A DNA stretch of 64,000 nucleotides from the NCBI GenBank assembly GCA_934680015.1, contig CAKUSP010000004.1:74452-138451 (forward strand). Reading direction: 5' to 3'. This document shows positions 38,622 through 48,868 of the stretch, in pieces. The position numbers and the translations under genes were made by a program. How positions within the stretch are numbered: the stretch's first letter is position 1; every line of letters starts with the position of its first letter. The notes under the pieces are model-generated. The model saw only the letters and a list, made by a program, of their open reading frames with translations. It made no database searches and was not told the DNA's origin. This DNA comes from an uncultured Bacteroidales bacterium. GTDB lineage: Bacteria > Bacteroidota > Bacteroidia > Bacteroidales > UBA932.

Positions 38622-41600
38622 ATGCCATATAGCGATATAGTAACGCTGCGCCAGATGCGTCCAGCTTACAACATAAAAGAAGAAAAAAAAGGAGAGTGGA
38701 AATCATTCATAGCTAATGATCAATTCAATGAGTTATTGAAGAAAGCCATCAGTGCAGTCCGAAATAATGATGCAGATAACCATAAATCAATCTGGATTGC
38801 AGGTACTTATGGTACAGGTAAGAGTCATGCTGGGGCAGTTCTTCAACACCTTTTGTGCGACCCTATTGAAGAAATCGACGATTATATTCAGGAGGAGTAC
38901 CAAAAAGAAAAGTACAGCCTCCTTCGCAATTCTCTAATTCAACTGCGACAAGAAAAACGCCTGTTCCCGATTAACATGTATGGGCAGCAAAGTATTGCGC
39001 ACGAAGAAGATTTGTCACTTCAGATGCAACGCGAGATAAAACGTGCTTTGATTGAAGCCGGTCTAAATATTACGGTTAAAACAGATTACGATATGTATAT
39101 CCAGCATATCGAAAGTCAGCAAGCTTTTTGGGAACAACTCATTGCTCAGGATGCACAACTTGGAAGTGTAGCCCCTGATGTGAATAAACTCAAACAACGC
39201 CTTTATGCAGCGGATCTCGATGTTCTTGATTGCGTTAGGCAGGCACTTAGAAAGGGCGGTTATGATATTCGCTTGCAAAGTAACAACCTGCAGCAATGGA
39301 TATTTGAGGTTCAAAAGGCATTACGTGATAAAACTGATTATAACGGAATGCTGATAATATGGGATGAATTCACTGAAATACTTACAAGCAGTATAGGCAC
39401 CCGTTTATTAGTTCAACTACAGCAGATATCTGAAACTATGATGAATCCTGAAAATGATTCATATTTTCTGTTTATATCTCACCCATCTGCACTTAATTCA
39501 CTAAAGGAAGACGAACGAGAAAAGACTAAAGGTCGGTACCATTATATTACCTACAACATGGAACCGGTCAGTGCATTCAAGATAATGTCCAGGAAGTTTA
39601 AAGTAGTGGATATGCCATCGTATCAGACGCGTAGAGAGTATTTCTTTCAACAACATCCACATATTCTTGACAAGTTCAGTTTGTCCAGCAACAATAAGGA
39701 AGAAACAAAGGAGAACATTCGAGATCTATTTCCATTACATCCGGGTACTGCCAATCTTGCCACATATTACGCTCGCGAGGCTGGTTCATCAAGTCGTAGT
39801 GTATTTGAATTCTTAGCAAGTGATGCGGTTCGTGATTTTCTCGATGACGAAAATGCTTATATCTTGCAACGCACCATCACTGCAGACTATCTATGGGATT
39901 ATGTTCAGGAGTATTTCCAAAGTGATACCACAAAATTTGGAGCAGTAACTGAAAGGTTTAATAGTCATCATCTTCAGGTTGCAAGTGAAGGAGAGCCATA
40001 CTTAAAAGTATTCAAAGGAATACTTTTGCTCAATGCTCTTAATAACATAGCAAACAGTGATACTGTCACTCCGAGCACAGAAAACATTACGAATCTGTTT
40101 ATCGGCACTGAGATAGAAAATAAATTACCTGAGATACTCGATTTCTTTAATGATAAGAGCATTATTCAAAGACAGCCAAATGGTAACTTCAGCATTCTTT
40201 TCACCGCACTTCCAGGTGATGAGATTCAAAAAATCAAGGAGCAACTGAAATCAACTAGCTATGTATATATAGACCAAGTAATAAAGTTTGGTGAAACAGC
40301 AAGATACTTTTTTACAAAAAACCTTCAGAATGTAGTTAGGCCTTATCAATTCCAGTTCTTTAGTATTCAAGGAAACGAATATACCTTGATGAACAGAATT
40401 GAAAATGCTAAGAAATCTGCCCAACCATACGAAACTTTCTTGGCGATTATGGTCGCTAAGGATACTGAAGAACTTCTACGGCTAAAGGATATCGCCGAAC
40501 GTAACTGTAAGGACGAACGATACTCTACAATAGTTTTCGTGGTGATTGATACTGTGATGGGAGAAAAACAATATGAGAGATTCATTGAATACCAGGCAAA
40601 TGCTCAATGTGCCCAAAGCCATGGTCTGCCACAACAGCACCAGACTTACACAAAACAGGCAGCCGAATTGCTTCAAGAATGGTTAACTCGTATGCGCGGG
40701 TCTAACATGACATTCTATCTCGATTCTGATAGCATGACCATTGTAGGTAGTAAGATGACAAGTACGATAAACAACACCATAGCACCACATATATTTTCTG
40801 CTGGACCTGAATCGCTTGAACTTATACGTACAAAAAGCAGTACTACATATTGGAAAAAGGCATCTGTAAAAGCAACTGTTGATGCAATTCTTAATTATAA
40901 CACTAAACAGGATATCTTAGATAAATGTGGTGGACCTGCTCGCCACGTGGAATTTCTTCTTCAGGATAGTGTTAATGAAAACCTTGAATGGAAAGATAAT
41001 GTCAGTCCTAAGCACCCACTTAAAAAAGTATGTGACTATGTGGATGAATATCTAAGTGGCCGTCATACAAGCAGAAATCAAAGTTTTAATCTCGGCGAAA
41101 AACTAATCGCTTTAACTTCAGCTCCATATGGTTTGTTTCAAAGTTATGCTCCGATGGCCATGGTCGCTTTCGCTATGCGAAAATATCGTAACGTCATCTA
41201 CGACATGAACGGGAAGCAGCGCACAGCACAACATCTGGTTGAAGATGTAGTTGAGATGTTCAAGTCTTGGGAAAGCGGTAAGACTAGTAACAAGTTAAAC
41301 TTCATGTTTGAAAGCAAGGAAGCTGGAAGTGTTTGCAAAATGTTGAATCGTTTATTCAAACTGGATAAATTGAAGGGATATTCAGACATAAGTAGCCTAA
41401 AAGATGCTCGCTGGGCGGTTCTACATGAATATAGTAAAATCAAGGGCTTTCCTATGTGGGCTTTGAAATACGCCGATGATTTAGACATAAATGATAATAT
41501 TCGCTCATTTATTGATAATCTGATGAAAGTGCTACAAGACCCAGAGAGTATGAAAAATCCTAAACTTTTAGATGACACCATTTCAGGATACAACAATTAC

Positions 41601-42032
41601 AGAATGGAACTTGGCAATATCCTTCTGGATAGTCGAGATAACTTCCGTAAGGGTTTTTACGCTTATATGAAGTCTGTGGATATCGTAAATGTCTTGGATA
41701 ACGAGATAGATGCAGCACGTCAGTATTTGAATGAACATCTTCAAGGCGAGGTTGGACTTTGGACTGAAATTGAGGTTAAAGATAAGTTAAAAGACTGGAG
41801 AATGTCCCAAAAAACAACTTCCTCTACTGTTTCAACAGCGCCTGTAGGACATCAACCATATTCTTTCAATGATAAAGGTGGTGCTGAAACTATTCTTCCT
41901 AATGCTCTCAAACAAAAACGCGATGAGGCCATCGAACATCTAAATAATTGTCCGGATCTAAAAAAAGCATTGGAAGATTTTATTAATTCAGAAGATTACT
42001 ATACAATTGAGACACTGATGAGATATGTTTAA
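38622..42032 (+). CDS. brxC: BrxC/PglY-type BREX ATPase
   Basis: The protein has 1136 residues. It is a large P-loop ATPase with Walker A GTYGTGKS at 61-68 and Walker B IIWDEF with D248/E249. The long C-terminal part is helical, without other motifs I can assign. The size and position between brxP and pglZ match BrxC/PglY, a core component needed for modification and defence in BREX systems. The stop overlaps the pglZ start by 8 bases, so the two are translationally coupled. It is cytoplasmic and DNA-associated in related systems. Confidence 0.88.
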   Translation: MPYSDIVTLRQMRPAYNIKEEKKGEWKSFIANDQFNELLKKAISAVRNNDADNHKSIWIAGTYGTGKSHAGAVLQHLLCDPIEEIDDYIQEEYQKEKYSLLRNSLIQLRQEKRLFPINMYGQQSIAHEEDLSLQMQREIKRALIEAGLNITVKTDYDMYIQHIESQQAFWEQLIAQDAQLGSVAPDVNKLKQRLYAADLDVLDCVRQALRKGGYDIRLQSNNLQQWIFEVQKALRDKTDYNGMLIIWDEFTEILTSSIGTRLLVQLQQISETMMNPENDSYFLFISHPSALNSLKEDEREKTKGRYHYITYNMEPVSAFKIMSRKFKVVDMPSYQTRREYFFQQHPHILDKFSLSSNNKEETKENIRDLFPLHPGTANLATYYAREAGSSSRSVFEFLASDAVRDFLDDENAYILQRTITADYLWDYVQEYFQSDTTKFGAVTERFNSHHLQVASEGEPYLKVFKGILLLNALNNIANSDTVTPSTENITNLFIGTEIENKLPEILDFFNDKSIIQRQPNGNFSILFTALPGDEIQKIKEQLKSTSYVYIDQVIKFGETARYFFTKNLQNVVRPYQFQFFSIQGNEYTLMNRIENAKKSAQPYETFLAIMVAKDTEELLRLKDIAERNCKDERYSTIVFVVIDTVMGEKQYERFIEYQANAQCAQSHGLPQQHQTYTKQAAELLQEWLTRMRGSNMTFYLDSDSMTIVGSKMTSTINNTIAPHIFSAGPESLELIRTKSSTTYWKKASVKATVDAILNYNTKQDILDKCGGPARHVEFLLQDSVNENLEWKDNVSPKHPLKKVCDYVDEYLSGRHTSRNQSFNLGEKLIALTSAPYGLFQSYAPMAMVAFAMRKYRNVIYDMNGKQRTAQHLVEDVVEMFKSWESGKTSNKLNFMFESKEAGSVCKMLNRLFKLDKLKGYSDISSLKDARWAVLHEYSKIKGFPMWALKYADDLDINDNIRSFIDNLMKVLQDPESMKNPKLLDDTISGYNNYRMELGNILLDSRDNFRKGFYAYMKSVDIVNVLDNEIDAARQYLNEHLQGEVGLWTEIEVKDKLKDWRMSQKTTSSTVSTAPVGHQPYSFNDKGGAETILPNALKQKRDEAIEHLNNCPDLKKALEDFINSEDYYTIETLMRYV

Positions 42033-44442
42033 TGATAATTTTAGCAGTATAAACGACTTAAAAGGCTGTGTTAAAAAAGATAAACAGGCTAATGGTCCTG
42101 ATGCTGCCACGAAAAACAGATATCCCATTCGTTTTGTATTATTTGACAATTTCCGTGATTGCTATGAATTTGTTGACTTCCTTCAAAGCGATTGCGACGT
42201 TCAAGTAGAAAGTGTAGATCACTGGATTGACCCGTCATATCCTGATATAATCATTACACAATATGAGTTGGCGGAAAAGATAAAGGAGCATATAAAAAAG
42301 ATTTGTCCATCAGATTGTGTGATAGCTCCCTTTTCGGAACTTGCACGTTTTTATAATAATCAAAAGCGAAAGGATTTTGATGCTCTTTTAAAGACAGTAA
42401 AGGGTATTGAGAAAACACCAGATGCACTTGAGAGTAATCAACGTATTTATATTCCTGTTGTGGGTCTTGAAGGAAAGATGGAAGTCTTTCAAAATGATAG
42501 TCAGATTACAATATGGCGGTTAACATCTGAAGAAAAAGACCTTACATATAGATTGATTCTTACAGATAATATTGATTATGGAGTTAAAGGTCTTGAAAGC
42601 AAATACACTATCGTAAATAACATTAGAGATTGGTTGAATATCTGGAAGGACTCAAAGACCCAGGTTACACCGAATATTATTTGTAAGTCACACTCTATTT
42701 TTGCTAATGCAGAGTATGCGCAACCAGACAATGCGTTTAGTTATGCCACATGTACAAATGCTTTCGAATTTCTTACCATTGGTCTACAGCTTTCATTCGG
42801 AGGATTACAGCCACTAATTAGTGATGGTGACAATTGGGAAAAATTAGCTTCAATGATTGACTTATCAAATGGTTTTAAATTTGAAAAGTTTGTACTTAAA
42901 TATTTCGGTGTGAGCGAAATAGAAGACTACAAAGATTTTATTAAACTTTGGTTCTCACATCATAGCGTATTCGATAGATGGTTACTTGCTCGTTTTTACA
43001 TGAACGATAACAGTGAGCAAGAATACCTATGCAAGATCTTGAAGTCTACGTCATATTATGGCAATAATGAGTTCATCGAATCAATGGTTTCAACTATCAA
43101 TAAAGAACCCGAAGACATGGCTATACGCAAGTACAGCCTTCAATATGCTGCTCGACAGTCTGTTGTTTTATCGGATGCTATTGAAAGCCTGATTTATAGG
43201 AAGTTGAATGAATTGTCATTAGAGATAGGCTATACAGGCACTTTGAAGTATTTTACTGGTTTGCCTCGAAAGGAAAAAGAATTGGCACTTGTCTGGTATG
43301 GACAAAGGCACATTAATAGTGACGATATTAAGCAATTCTATCCTGACCTGTACAATTATGTGAATGATGGGATTGGCATATCCAATATTCCTGATTGGGT
43401 GGATGGGTATTTTAAGAAATACAAAACTGCAAAGATTTCAAATACTTATACTTCAGAAATCGCTGAAAGCATCAACGAACTAAATGCGTCGGAGAGTTCG
43501 TTTGACAATTGGTATAACCAATTCAGCACCACATACACTTTATTGAAGAATCGTGGTGATATTGAAGTTTTCTACTGGGTCGACGGTCTGGGAGCAGATT
43601 GGATTCCGCTTATCAAACAGATTATATCTGAAAAGAATGAGCAGGGGATTTTCTTGAATGAAATAATGGTTGCCCGCGCCTTATTGCCGACTAAAACATC
43701 AAATAATAAATCTGACCTGCAGCGTTTAATGCCAAATGGCGCTCAACTAGAAAAAGCAGGGGATCTTGATGGTTTGGCTCATACATCCAATAATATTTGC
43801 CCATTTACTCTTATTAAAGAACTTGATTTAGTACGCAATATTATAAATGAAATTCTTAACAAGTATGCGGGAAAAAAGATTGCTATAATTTCAGATCATG
43901 GTCTTAGTTACCTTCCTCAATTAAGACCAGGAAAAAACATGGGAGGGGTTGATAGCGATCATAATGGACGTATTGCAATACGAAAAACTGCGGATAACAC
44001 TTCAGATGATAGCTATTTTCGACTTGAAGATAAGAAAACACTTTGTGCTTTGAAACATGAATCGCTTTGCTCAAAGGTGCCTGCCAATCAAGGCTCACAT
44101 GGAGGTTGCACACCAGAAGAAACCCTTGTCCCTATTTTCATAATAAGTGACTCTAAAGATATAACTAATTGGTCGGCTAGCATAAAAGAAACAGAAATCA
44201 GCGGAGTTGATCCTCACTTAAGGTTTATACTCAGGAATCTACCATCTCTATATATACCATATGTGATATTTAATAATATCCGATACGAAATACATAAAAT
44301 TGGACCTGATACCTTTGAAACTGATACTCTTCTACTTGATGGCGATGCTGCTGATGTCGTATTATGGGTTGGGAACGATTCAAAGACCTATCATATAAAA
44401 ATCAGCACCGGTGCCCAAACAGACGATTTGTTTGACTTCTAA
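42025..44442 (+). CDS. pglZ: PglZ-domain protein (BREX core)
   Basis: The protein has 805 residues. The C-terminal third is a PglZ domain of the alkaline phosphatase superfamily: FYWVDGLGADW with D520, ISDHG with D624 and H625, and HGGCTPEE with H692, positioned like metal ligands of that fold. The N-terminal two thirds are of unknown fold, with an early FDN...D stretch. PglZ is the signature protein of all BREX types. It is coupled to brxC and lies 15 bases upstream of brxL. Confidence 0.92.
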   Translation: MFNDNFSSINDLKGCVKKDKQANGPDAATKNRYPIRFVLFDNFRDCYEFVDFLQSDCDVQVESVDHWIDPSYPDIIITQYELAEKIKEHIKKICPSDCVIAPFSELARFYNNQKRKDFDALLKTVKGIEKTPDALESNQRIYIPVVGLEGKMEVFQNDSQITIWRLTSEEKDLTYRLILTDNIDYGVKGLESKYTIVNNIRDWLNIWKDSKTQVTPNIICKSHSIFANAEYAQPDNAFSYATCTNAFEFLTIGLQLSFGGLQPLISDGDNWEKLASMIDLSNGFKFEKFVLKYFGVSEIEDYKDFIKLWFSHHSVFDRWLLARFYMNDNSEQEYLCKILKSTSYYGNNEFIESMVSTINKEPEDMAIRKYSLQYAARQSVVLSDAIESLIYRKLNELSLEIGYTGTLKYFTGLPRKEKELALVWYGQRHINSDDIKQFYPDLYNYVNDGIGISNIPDWVDGYFKKYKTAKISNTYTSEIAESINELNASESSFDNWYNQFSTTYTLLKNRGDIEVFYWVDGLGADWIPLIKQIISEKNEQGIFLNEIMVARALLPTKTSNNKSDLQRLMPNGAQLEKAGDLDGLAHTSNNICPFTLIKELDLVRNIINEILNKYAGKKIAIISDHGLSYLPQLRPGKNMGGVDSDHNGRIAIRKTADNTSDDSYFRLEDKKTLCALKHESLCSKVPANQGSHGGCTPEETLVPIFIISDSKDITNWSASIKETEISGVDPHLRFILRNLPSLYIPYVIFNNIRYEIHKIGPDTFETDTLLLDGDAADVVLWVGNDSKTYHIKISTGAQTDDLFDF

Positions 44443-44457
44443 ATCGATTAATTTACG

Positions 44458-45894
44458 ATGAATACAGAAACATGCGATAAGATTAGGCAGTATTTTTCTG
44501 CAATGTCTATATATAAAGATCCTGTTTCGACTTCAAGTCTTTTTGTAGGTCGGAATTTGCCGTCGTTTGTAAAAGACTTCCTTTTAAAGCGTTATATGAA
44601 TGCGCAAACAGGAGAGATAGACAAGTTAGGTCTTACTCAATTTCTCGATATGGTTATTCCATCGGCGCAGGGAACCGTTAAAGATAGATTACAAAGCGGA
44701 GAGGAAGTGATGCTCCTTGCTCGTTTTATAGTCTATATAGATCTTGTGAAGAATGAGCGTCAATTTGCAATACCGGATTATGGAATTAAGCAAAGAGAAG
44801 GTGTCATTCCTGAATATGTTTATACCAAGCATTCCGGCGATTTCGTTGAAGGGGAAAAATGGGGGATTATCAAACTCTGTCTACTCCCGGACAATGATGG
44901 CAAAAGGAACCATATCCAAATGGTGGATTATAAGCCATTTAAGCCATATAGTTCGGTTGACATTAACTATCTTGTACAAGCAAGAAAAAACTTCACTACG
45001 AGTGAATGGATTGATGTTTTGCTTAGCGCTATGGAATATGATCCGGATGGATTCGAATCTTTAACTCAAAAAATTGAGTTCCTTACTCGATTACTTATAT
45101 TTCTTGAACCACGATTAAATGTGGTGGAACTTGCACCGAAAGGTACAGGTAAGAGTTATGTATTCGGTAATCTTTCAAAATACGGCTGGCTTGTCAGTGG
45201 TGGTAAAGTAACCAGAGCCAAGTTGTTCTTTGATAAGACAAAGCAGCAGAATGGTATCATAAAAAGCCATGATTTCACTGTATTTGATGAGATACAGACT
45301 ATCGTTTTTCAAGAGCCAGCTGAAATTCAAGCGGCATTGAAATCTTACCTTGAAAGCGGAAAAACGACCATAGATAATAATGAATTCAGCAGTGAATGCG
45401 GTCTAATGCTAATGGGAAACATACCATTGACAGACTCTAATCAACCTATGTCTAATTTTTACTTTGAAAACCTGCCAGAAAACTTTAGAGAGTCAGCACT
45501 ATTGGATCGTTTTCATTGTTTTATTGAAGGTTGGATGCTTCCTCGTGTTCACAAAGGCATGATATTCAAGGGATGGACGATTAATGTTGAATATTTTTCG
45601 GAAATTCTTCATGCAATGCGAACACAAAATTGCTATAGCCTACTATTTGATCAACTTACCACTTTTGAAAATAGGGCTGATGTACGAGATAGCACAGCTG
45701 TTAAACGTGTTGCCACAGGTTATATGAAACTCTTATTCCCTCACTGGAAGCGTGTTGAAGATGTAAACCTTGATGAGTTTGAGTCTTATTGCCTTAATCC
45801 CGCAATTCGTCGTCGTGGCATTATTAAAGAGCAATGTCATCTCATTGACCCAGAATTCAAAACTGCAATGCCAAGAATAGTGGTGAAAAGGTAA
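44458..45894 (+). CDS. brxL: BrxL-type AAA+ protein, short form (BREX)
   Basis: The protein has 478 residues. The N-terminal domain is followed by an AAA+ core with Walker A PKGTGKS at 227-233, Walker B VFDEI with D277/E278, and the arginine-containing NFRESALLDRFHCF segment. VSGGKVTRAKLFFD and MGNIPL are typical of BrxL. Full BrxL proteins of type 1 systems are about 660-690 residues and end in a Lon-like protease domain. This one ends soon after the AAA+ core, so that domain appears absent. It is the last gene of the operon, and no terminator is evident. Confidence 0.9.
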   Translation: MNTETCDKIRQYFSAMSIYKDPVSTSSLFVGRNLPSFVKDFLLKRYMNAQTGEIDKLGLTQFLDMVIPSAQGTVKDRLQSGEEVMLLARFIVYIDLVKNERQFAIPDYGIKQREGVIPEYVYTKHSGDFVEGEKWGIIKLCLLPDNDGKRNHIQMVDYKPFKPYSSVDINYLVQARKNFTTSEWIDVLLSAMEYDPDGFESLTQKIEFLTRLLIFLEPRLNVVELAPKGTGKSYVFGNLSKYGWLVSGGKVTRAKLFFDKTKQQNGIIKSHDFTVFDEIQTIVFQEPAEIQAALKSYLESGKTTIDNNEFSSECGLMLMGNIPLTDSNQPMSNFYFENLPENFRESALLDRFHCFIEGWMLPRVHKGMIFKGWTINVEYFSEILHAMRTQNCYSLLFDQLTTFENRADVRDSTAVKRVATGYMKLLFPHWKRVEDVNLDEFESYCLNPAIRRRGIIKEQCHLIDPEFKTAMPRIVVKR

Positions 45895-45920
45895 ATTTTG
45901 CCTGAAGTTAAAGGATTGTC

Positions 45921-45953
45921 TTTGCTGGAAGTGATTAAAAGTTGCTAAATTTG
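45921..45953 (+). promoter_or_regulatory. promoter of the sialate O-acetylesterase gene
   Basis: TTTGC at 45921-45925 and TAAATTTG at 45946-45953 are about 20 bases apart and match both halves of the Bacteroidales promoter (TTTG, then TAnnTTTG). It lies 48 bases before the ATG at 46002 and is the best-formed promoter in the window. Confidence 0.75.
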
Positions 45954-46001
45954 TGGATAATAGCAAATGAAGCCTAAGTGCTTTCAAAATTGGTATAAGT
46001 A

Positions 46002-47450
46002 ATGAGATGTCCATTTAATTTAGTGGTGGCGATAGTGGTATCGTCTGTTTTTGTGTGCTGCTCTTCACGTGAGTCGAATTTTTTGATGGTTAAAGAACCG
46101 TGGTCGGACGGGATGGTCCTTCAACAAAATTCATCGGTGCTTGTATGTGGTAAGTCTAAACCATGCAGCCGAGTGTGTGTGACAACATCTTGGAACAAAG
46201 TAAAATATCGCACTGCTTCAGATGAGTCTGGGGTATGGAGGCTTCATATAGATACTCCAAGCGCATCGTATGCCAAGCACAATCTGTGTGTTAAAAGTTT
46301 AGGCGAGGTTTTGTGCATTAAAGATATATTGGTAGGAGAGGTGTGGATAGCTGGTGGACAGAGTAATATGGAGATGCCACTTGCCGGGTATTTTGATAGT
46401 CCTGTCGAAGGCTATGAAGAACTTCTTACACTTCCAAGTATGGAAAATAAGGTCAGGATGTTTACTGTCGGAGTGACAGAATCGTTCGAGCCTTTGTACG
46501 ATGTAGCTAAAACGGATGGCTGGAAAGGGGCTTGTAGCAAGACTTTACCACAGATGAGCGCAGTTGCTTTCTTTTTCGCCCAGACGCTAAGTGAGAAGCT
46601 GGATGTGCCGATAGGTATAATTAGTATGGCAAGAGGTGGCTCTATCGTGGAAAGTTGGCTTCCGAAAGAAATTCTGCAAGAGTACGGCTATGAGCCATTG
46701 GACGAAAAAAGTATCCTCGAAAGTTCTGAATGGGGAAGGCCTTATGTGCTTTATAATGGCATGCAGCGGTGTGTGGCTGGATACACGGCTAAAGGTTTTG
46801 TGTGGTATCAGGGTTGTTCCAATGTGCGCAAGAGCGAAGGCTATGCGGACAAATTGGCAAGAATGGTATCTTTATGGCGAAGTGATTGGGGAGATAAGGA
46901 TAATTCCATGCCGTTTTATCAAGTGGAGATTCTGCCTTATCAATATGGCGATTCCGACAGGGGCACTATCGTGCGGGACGCTCAGCATCTGTCAACCAAA
47001 TTGATTCCTAATGGTGGGATTGTGGTTACGGATGATTTGGCATATCCTCATGAGAGAACAAATGTTCATCCGAGCAACAAGCGTCCGATAGGCAGGCGAT
47101 TGGCATACTTGGCATTAAATAGGGATTATGGGTTCAGCACCATAAACTGTTATAGCCCTGAAGCCACGCAGGCTTGGGTGGAAGGTGATAGAGTGCTTGT
47201 GAAATTGACTAATGCATGGAATGGACTCGATAGGTGGGAAGGTATAAAGGGATTGGAAATATGTGGAGAAGACGGGATTTTCTATCCTGTAAGTGAGGCT
47301 TTGTATGACTGGGATCATACACTAAAAATCAAGAGTGAAAAAGTAAAACGGCCTGTGGAAGTCAGGTATTGTTATCGGGATTTTGCCCCTGGTAATCTGC
47401 ATAATACAGTGGGACTCCCTGTGGCACCTTTCCGTTTTGTCTTCGAATAA
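46002..47450 (+). CDS. sialate O-acetylesterase-family lipoprotein
   Basis: The protein has 482 residues. The leader ends in FVCC (Cys19 or Cys20), a weak lipobox. The catalytic serine is S121 in IAGGQSNMEMP. GFVWYQGCSN and the late histidine in HPSNKRPIGRRLA match the SASA family, which removes O-acetyl groups from sialic acid or plant glycans so that glycosidases can act. It stands alone behind its own promoter, directly after the BREX operon. The substrate is not known. Confidence 0.88.
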   Translation: MRCPFNLVVAIVVSSVFVCCSSRESNFLMVKEPWSDGMVLQQNSSVLVCGKSKPCSRVCVTTSWNKVKYRTASDESGVWRLHIDTPSASYAKHNLCVKSLGEVLCIKDILVGEVWIAGGQSNMEMPLAGYFDSPVEGYEELLTLPSMENKVRMFTVGVTESFEPLYDVAKTDGWKGACSKTLPQMSAVAFFFAQTLSEKLDVPIGIISMARGGSIVESWLPKEILQEYGYEPLDEKSILESSEWGRPYVLYNGMQRCVAGYTAKGFVWYQGCSNVRKSEGYADKLARMVSLWRSDWGDKDNSMPFYQVEILPYQYGDSDRGTIVRDAQHLSTKLIPNGGIVVTDDLAYPHERTNVHPSNKRPIGRRLAYLALNRDYGFSTINCYSPEATQAWVEGDRVLVKLTNAWNGLDRWEGIKGLEICGEDGIFYPVSEALYDWDHTLKIKSEKVKRPVEVRYCYRDFAPGNLHNTVGLPVAPFRFVFE

Positions 47451-47543
47451 AATAAGTTTTAAGTAGTTTAAGTTTTACTATATGCGCAAACTGTCATATA
47501 ATAAAACAATTATTAACATGCGAAACTTTAGTTTTAAGTAATC

Positions 47544-47795
47544 ATGAAATATTTGAATTATAAATGCCGTCCAGCTAATAGGGAAGATGCTTCTTTAATC
47601 GCAGATGTGATAGCCTTAGCTTTTGGAGATGGAGGCAATGATGTTTCTATGCTTCGTGCTGCGGGGATTGGCATTGCGATGGGTGGAGCATCAGATTTGG
47701 TTAAGAGTTCTGCTGATTATATAACAGATGATGTTGACGATGATGGAATCTATAATACCCTCGTATACTTTGGGGTAATAAATCAAAGGAATTGA
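47544..47795 (+). pseudogene. chimeric ORF: GNAT start fused to Cof-type HAD end
   Basis: The 83 residues come from two unrelated families. Residues 1-29 (YKCRPANREDASLIADVIALAFG) are the start of a GNAT acetyltransferase. From FGDGGNDVSMLRAAG to the end (IYNTLVYFG) it is the last part of a Cof-type HAD phosphatase, with the acidic GDGGND motif. The join is in frame at a shared A-F-G-D stretch, consistent with a deletion between two genes through short homology. It is unlikely to be a functional enzyme. Confidence 0.8.
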
Positions 47796-47826
47796 TTTGA
47801 TAAATGAACGCAAGGATTTTTTATAA

Positions 47827-48828
47827 CTAAAACAAAGAAAGGTTATCAAAAGACGGATTTAATTCACCATTTTCTATGCGGTGTATAATCTCTACTACTT
47901 TGTCATTCATGGGGGTTGGAACTCCTACTTTTCTTCCAAATTCGCATACGGAGCCATTTATTGCGTCTACTTCAGTTTTCTTTCCATGTTCTATATCCTG
48001 AAGCATACTGGCTTTAAGAAGCGCGTGTTTTTTTATGGCTATAGGGATGATTGCGAATGAAATGGCCTTTTTGAAATGATTATTATAATCGAGTAATTTA
48101 ACTACATCTTTTCCTTGAATAGGCTCTATCTTTATTCCTGCTTTGTCGCATACATCTATGCATTCTTTTATTATGGCTTGGATAATTTTTCTGGAGCGTT
48201 TGTCTTTAGCAGCTTCGCCAAATGTGCATCCGAGTACAGCACTCATGCCTGAAAAACCGGAATTAATTAGTAGTTTACTCCATCGTGTTCCTATAAAATT
48301 ATCGTCAATTTCGACTGGCCCCATCTTTTCTAATAAAGATTTAACATCATTGAAATGATGATTAGGCGTTTTCCCTATATATCCAAGTGAAAATGTTAGG
48401 GCATCCGGTGAACTCGTAAGTTCGCAAACTCCAGGTTCAACCATGGTGGCGCCCCATGCGACGGTACAGCCTATAACTCTATTTTCTCCTACGATTTCAC
48501 TAATAAGAAGTTCTGGAAGGCCATTTTGAAGAGTGACGATAACACCATCTTCAGCAAGGTAATCTTTTAAAAATGTGACTACTTCGCAGTTTTGCTGCTG
48601 TTTGGTCATGAGGAAGATAATGTCATAGATGCCAGACATCTCATCTATGGTATAAGCATTAACTTTCTGTGTAAAATCAAGCGTTCCAGTTATATGTGCA
48701 CCATTTTTCTGAAGTGCTTCGATGTGTTTTTTATTTCGGTTAATGAGCTCGATATTACCTCCGTTTTTTGTAATAAAAGCTCCAAGAATGGTCCCAAGCG
48801 ACCCCGCTCCGTAAATTGCTGCTCTCAT
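47827..48828 (-). CDS. panE: 2-dehydropantoate 2-reductase (ketopantoate reductase)
   Basis: The protein has 333 residues. The NADP-binding Rossmann start is GAGSLGT, followed by LMTKQQQ and QNGLPE, and the C-terminal helical domain contains NSGFSGMSAVLGCTFGE and SMLQDIEHGKKTEVDAINGSV, which is typical of PanE/ApbA. It reduces ketopantoate to pantoate for coenzyme A synthesis. It is alone on the minus strand, and a perfect palindrome lies in its promoter region. Confidence 0.9.
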   Translation of the reverse strand: MRAAIYGAGSLGTILGAFITKNGGNIELINRNKKHIEALQKNGAHITGTLDFTQKVNAYTIDEMSGIYDIIFLMTKQQQNCEVVTFLKDYLAEDGVIVTLQNGLPELLISEIVGENRVIGCTVAWGATMVEPGVCELTSSPDALTFSLGYIGKTPNHHFNDVKSLLEKMGPVEIDDNFIGTRWSKLLINSGFSGMSAVLGCTFGEAAKDKRSRKIIQAIIKECIDVCDKAGIKIEPIQGKDVVKLLDYNNHFKKAISFAIIPIAIKKHALLKASMLQDIEHGKKTEVDAINGSVCEFGRKVGVPTPMNDKVVEIIHRIENGELNPSFDNLSLF

Positions 48829-48848
48829 AGAATTGTGTAAAATTTTAA

Positions 48849-48856
48849 CAAAAATA
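48849..48856 (-). promoter_or_regulatory. promoter -7 element of panE
   Basis: The minus strand reads TATTTTTG (plus strand CAAAAATA), matching TAnnTTTG, 20 bases before the panE start. Confidence 0.5.
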
Positions 48857-48868
48857 CGAAAATTTTAA

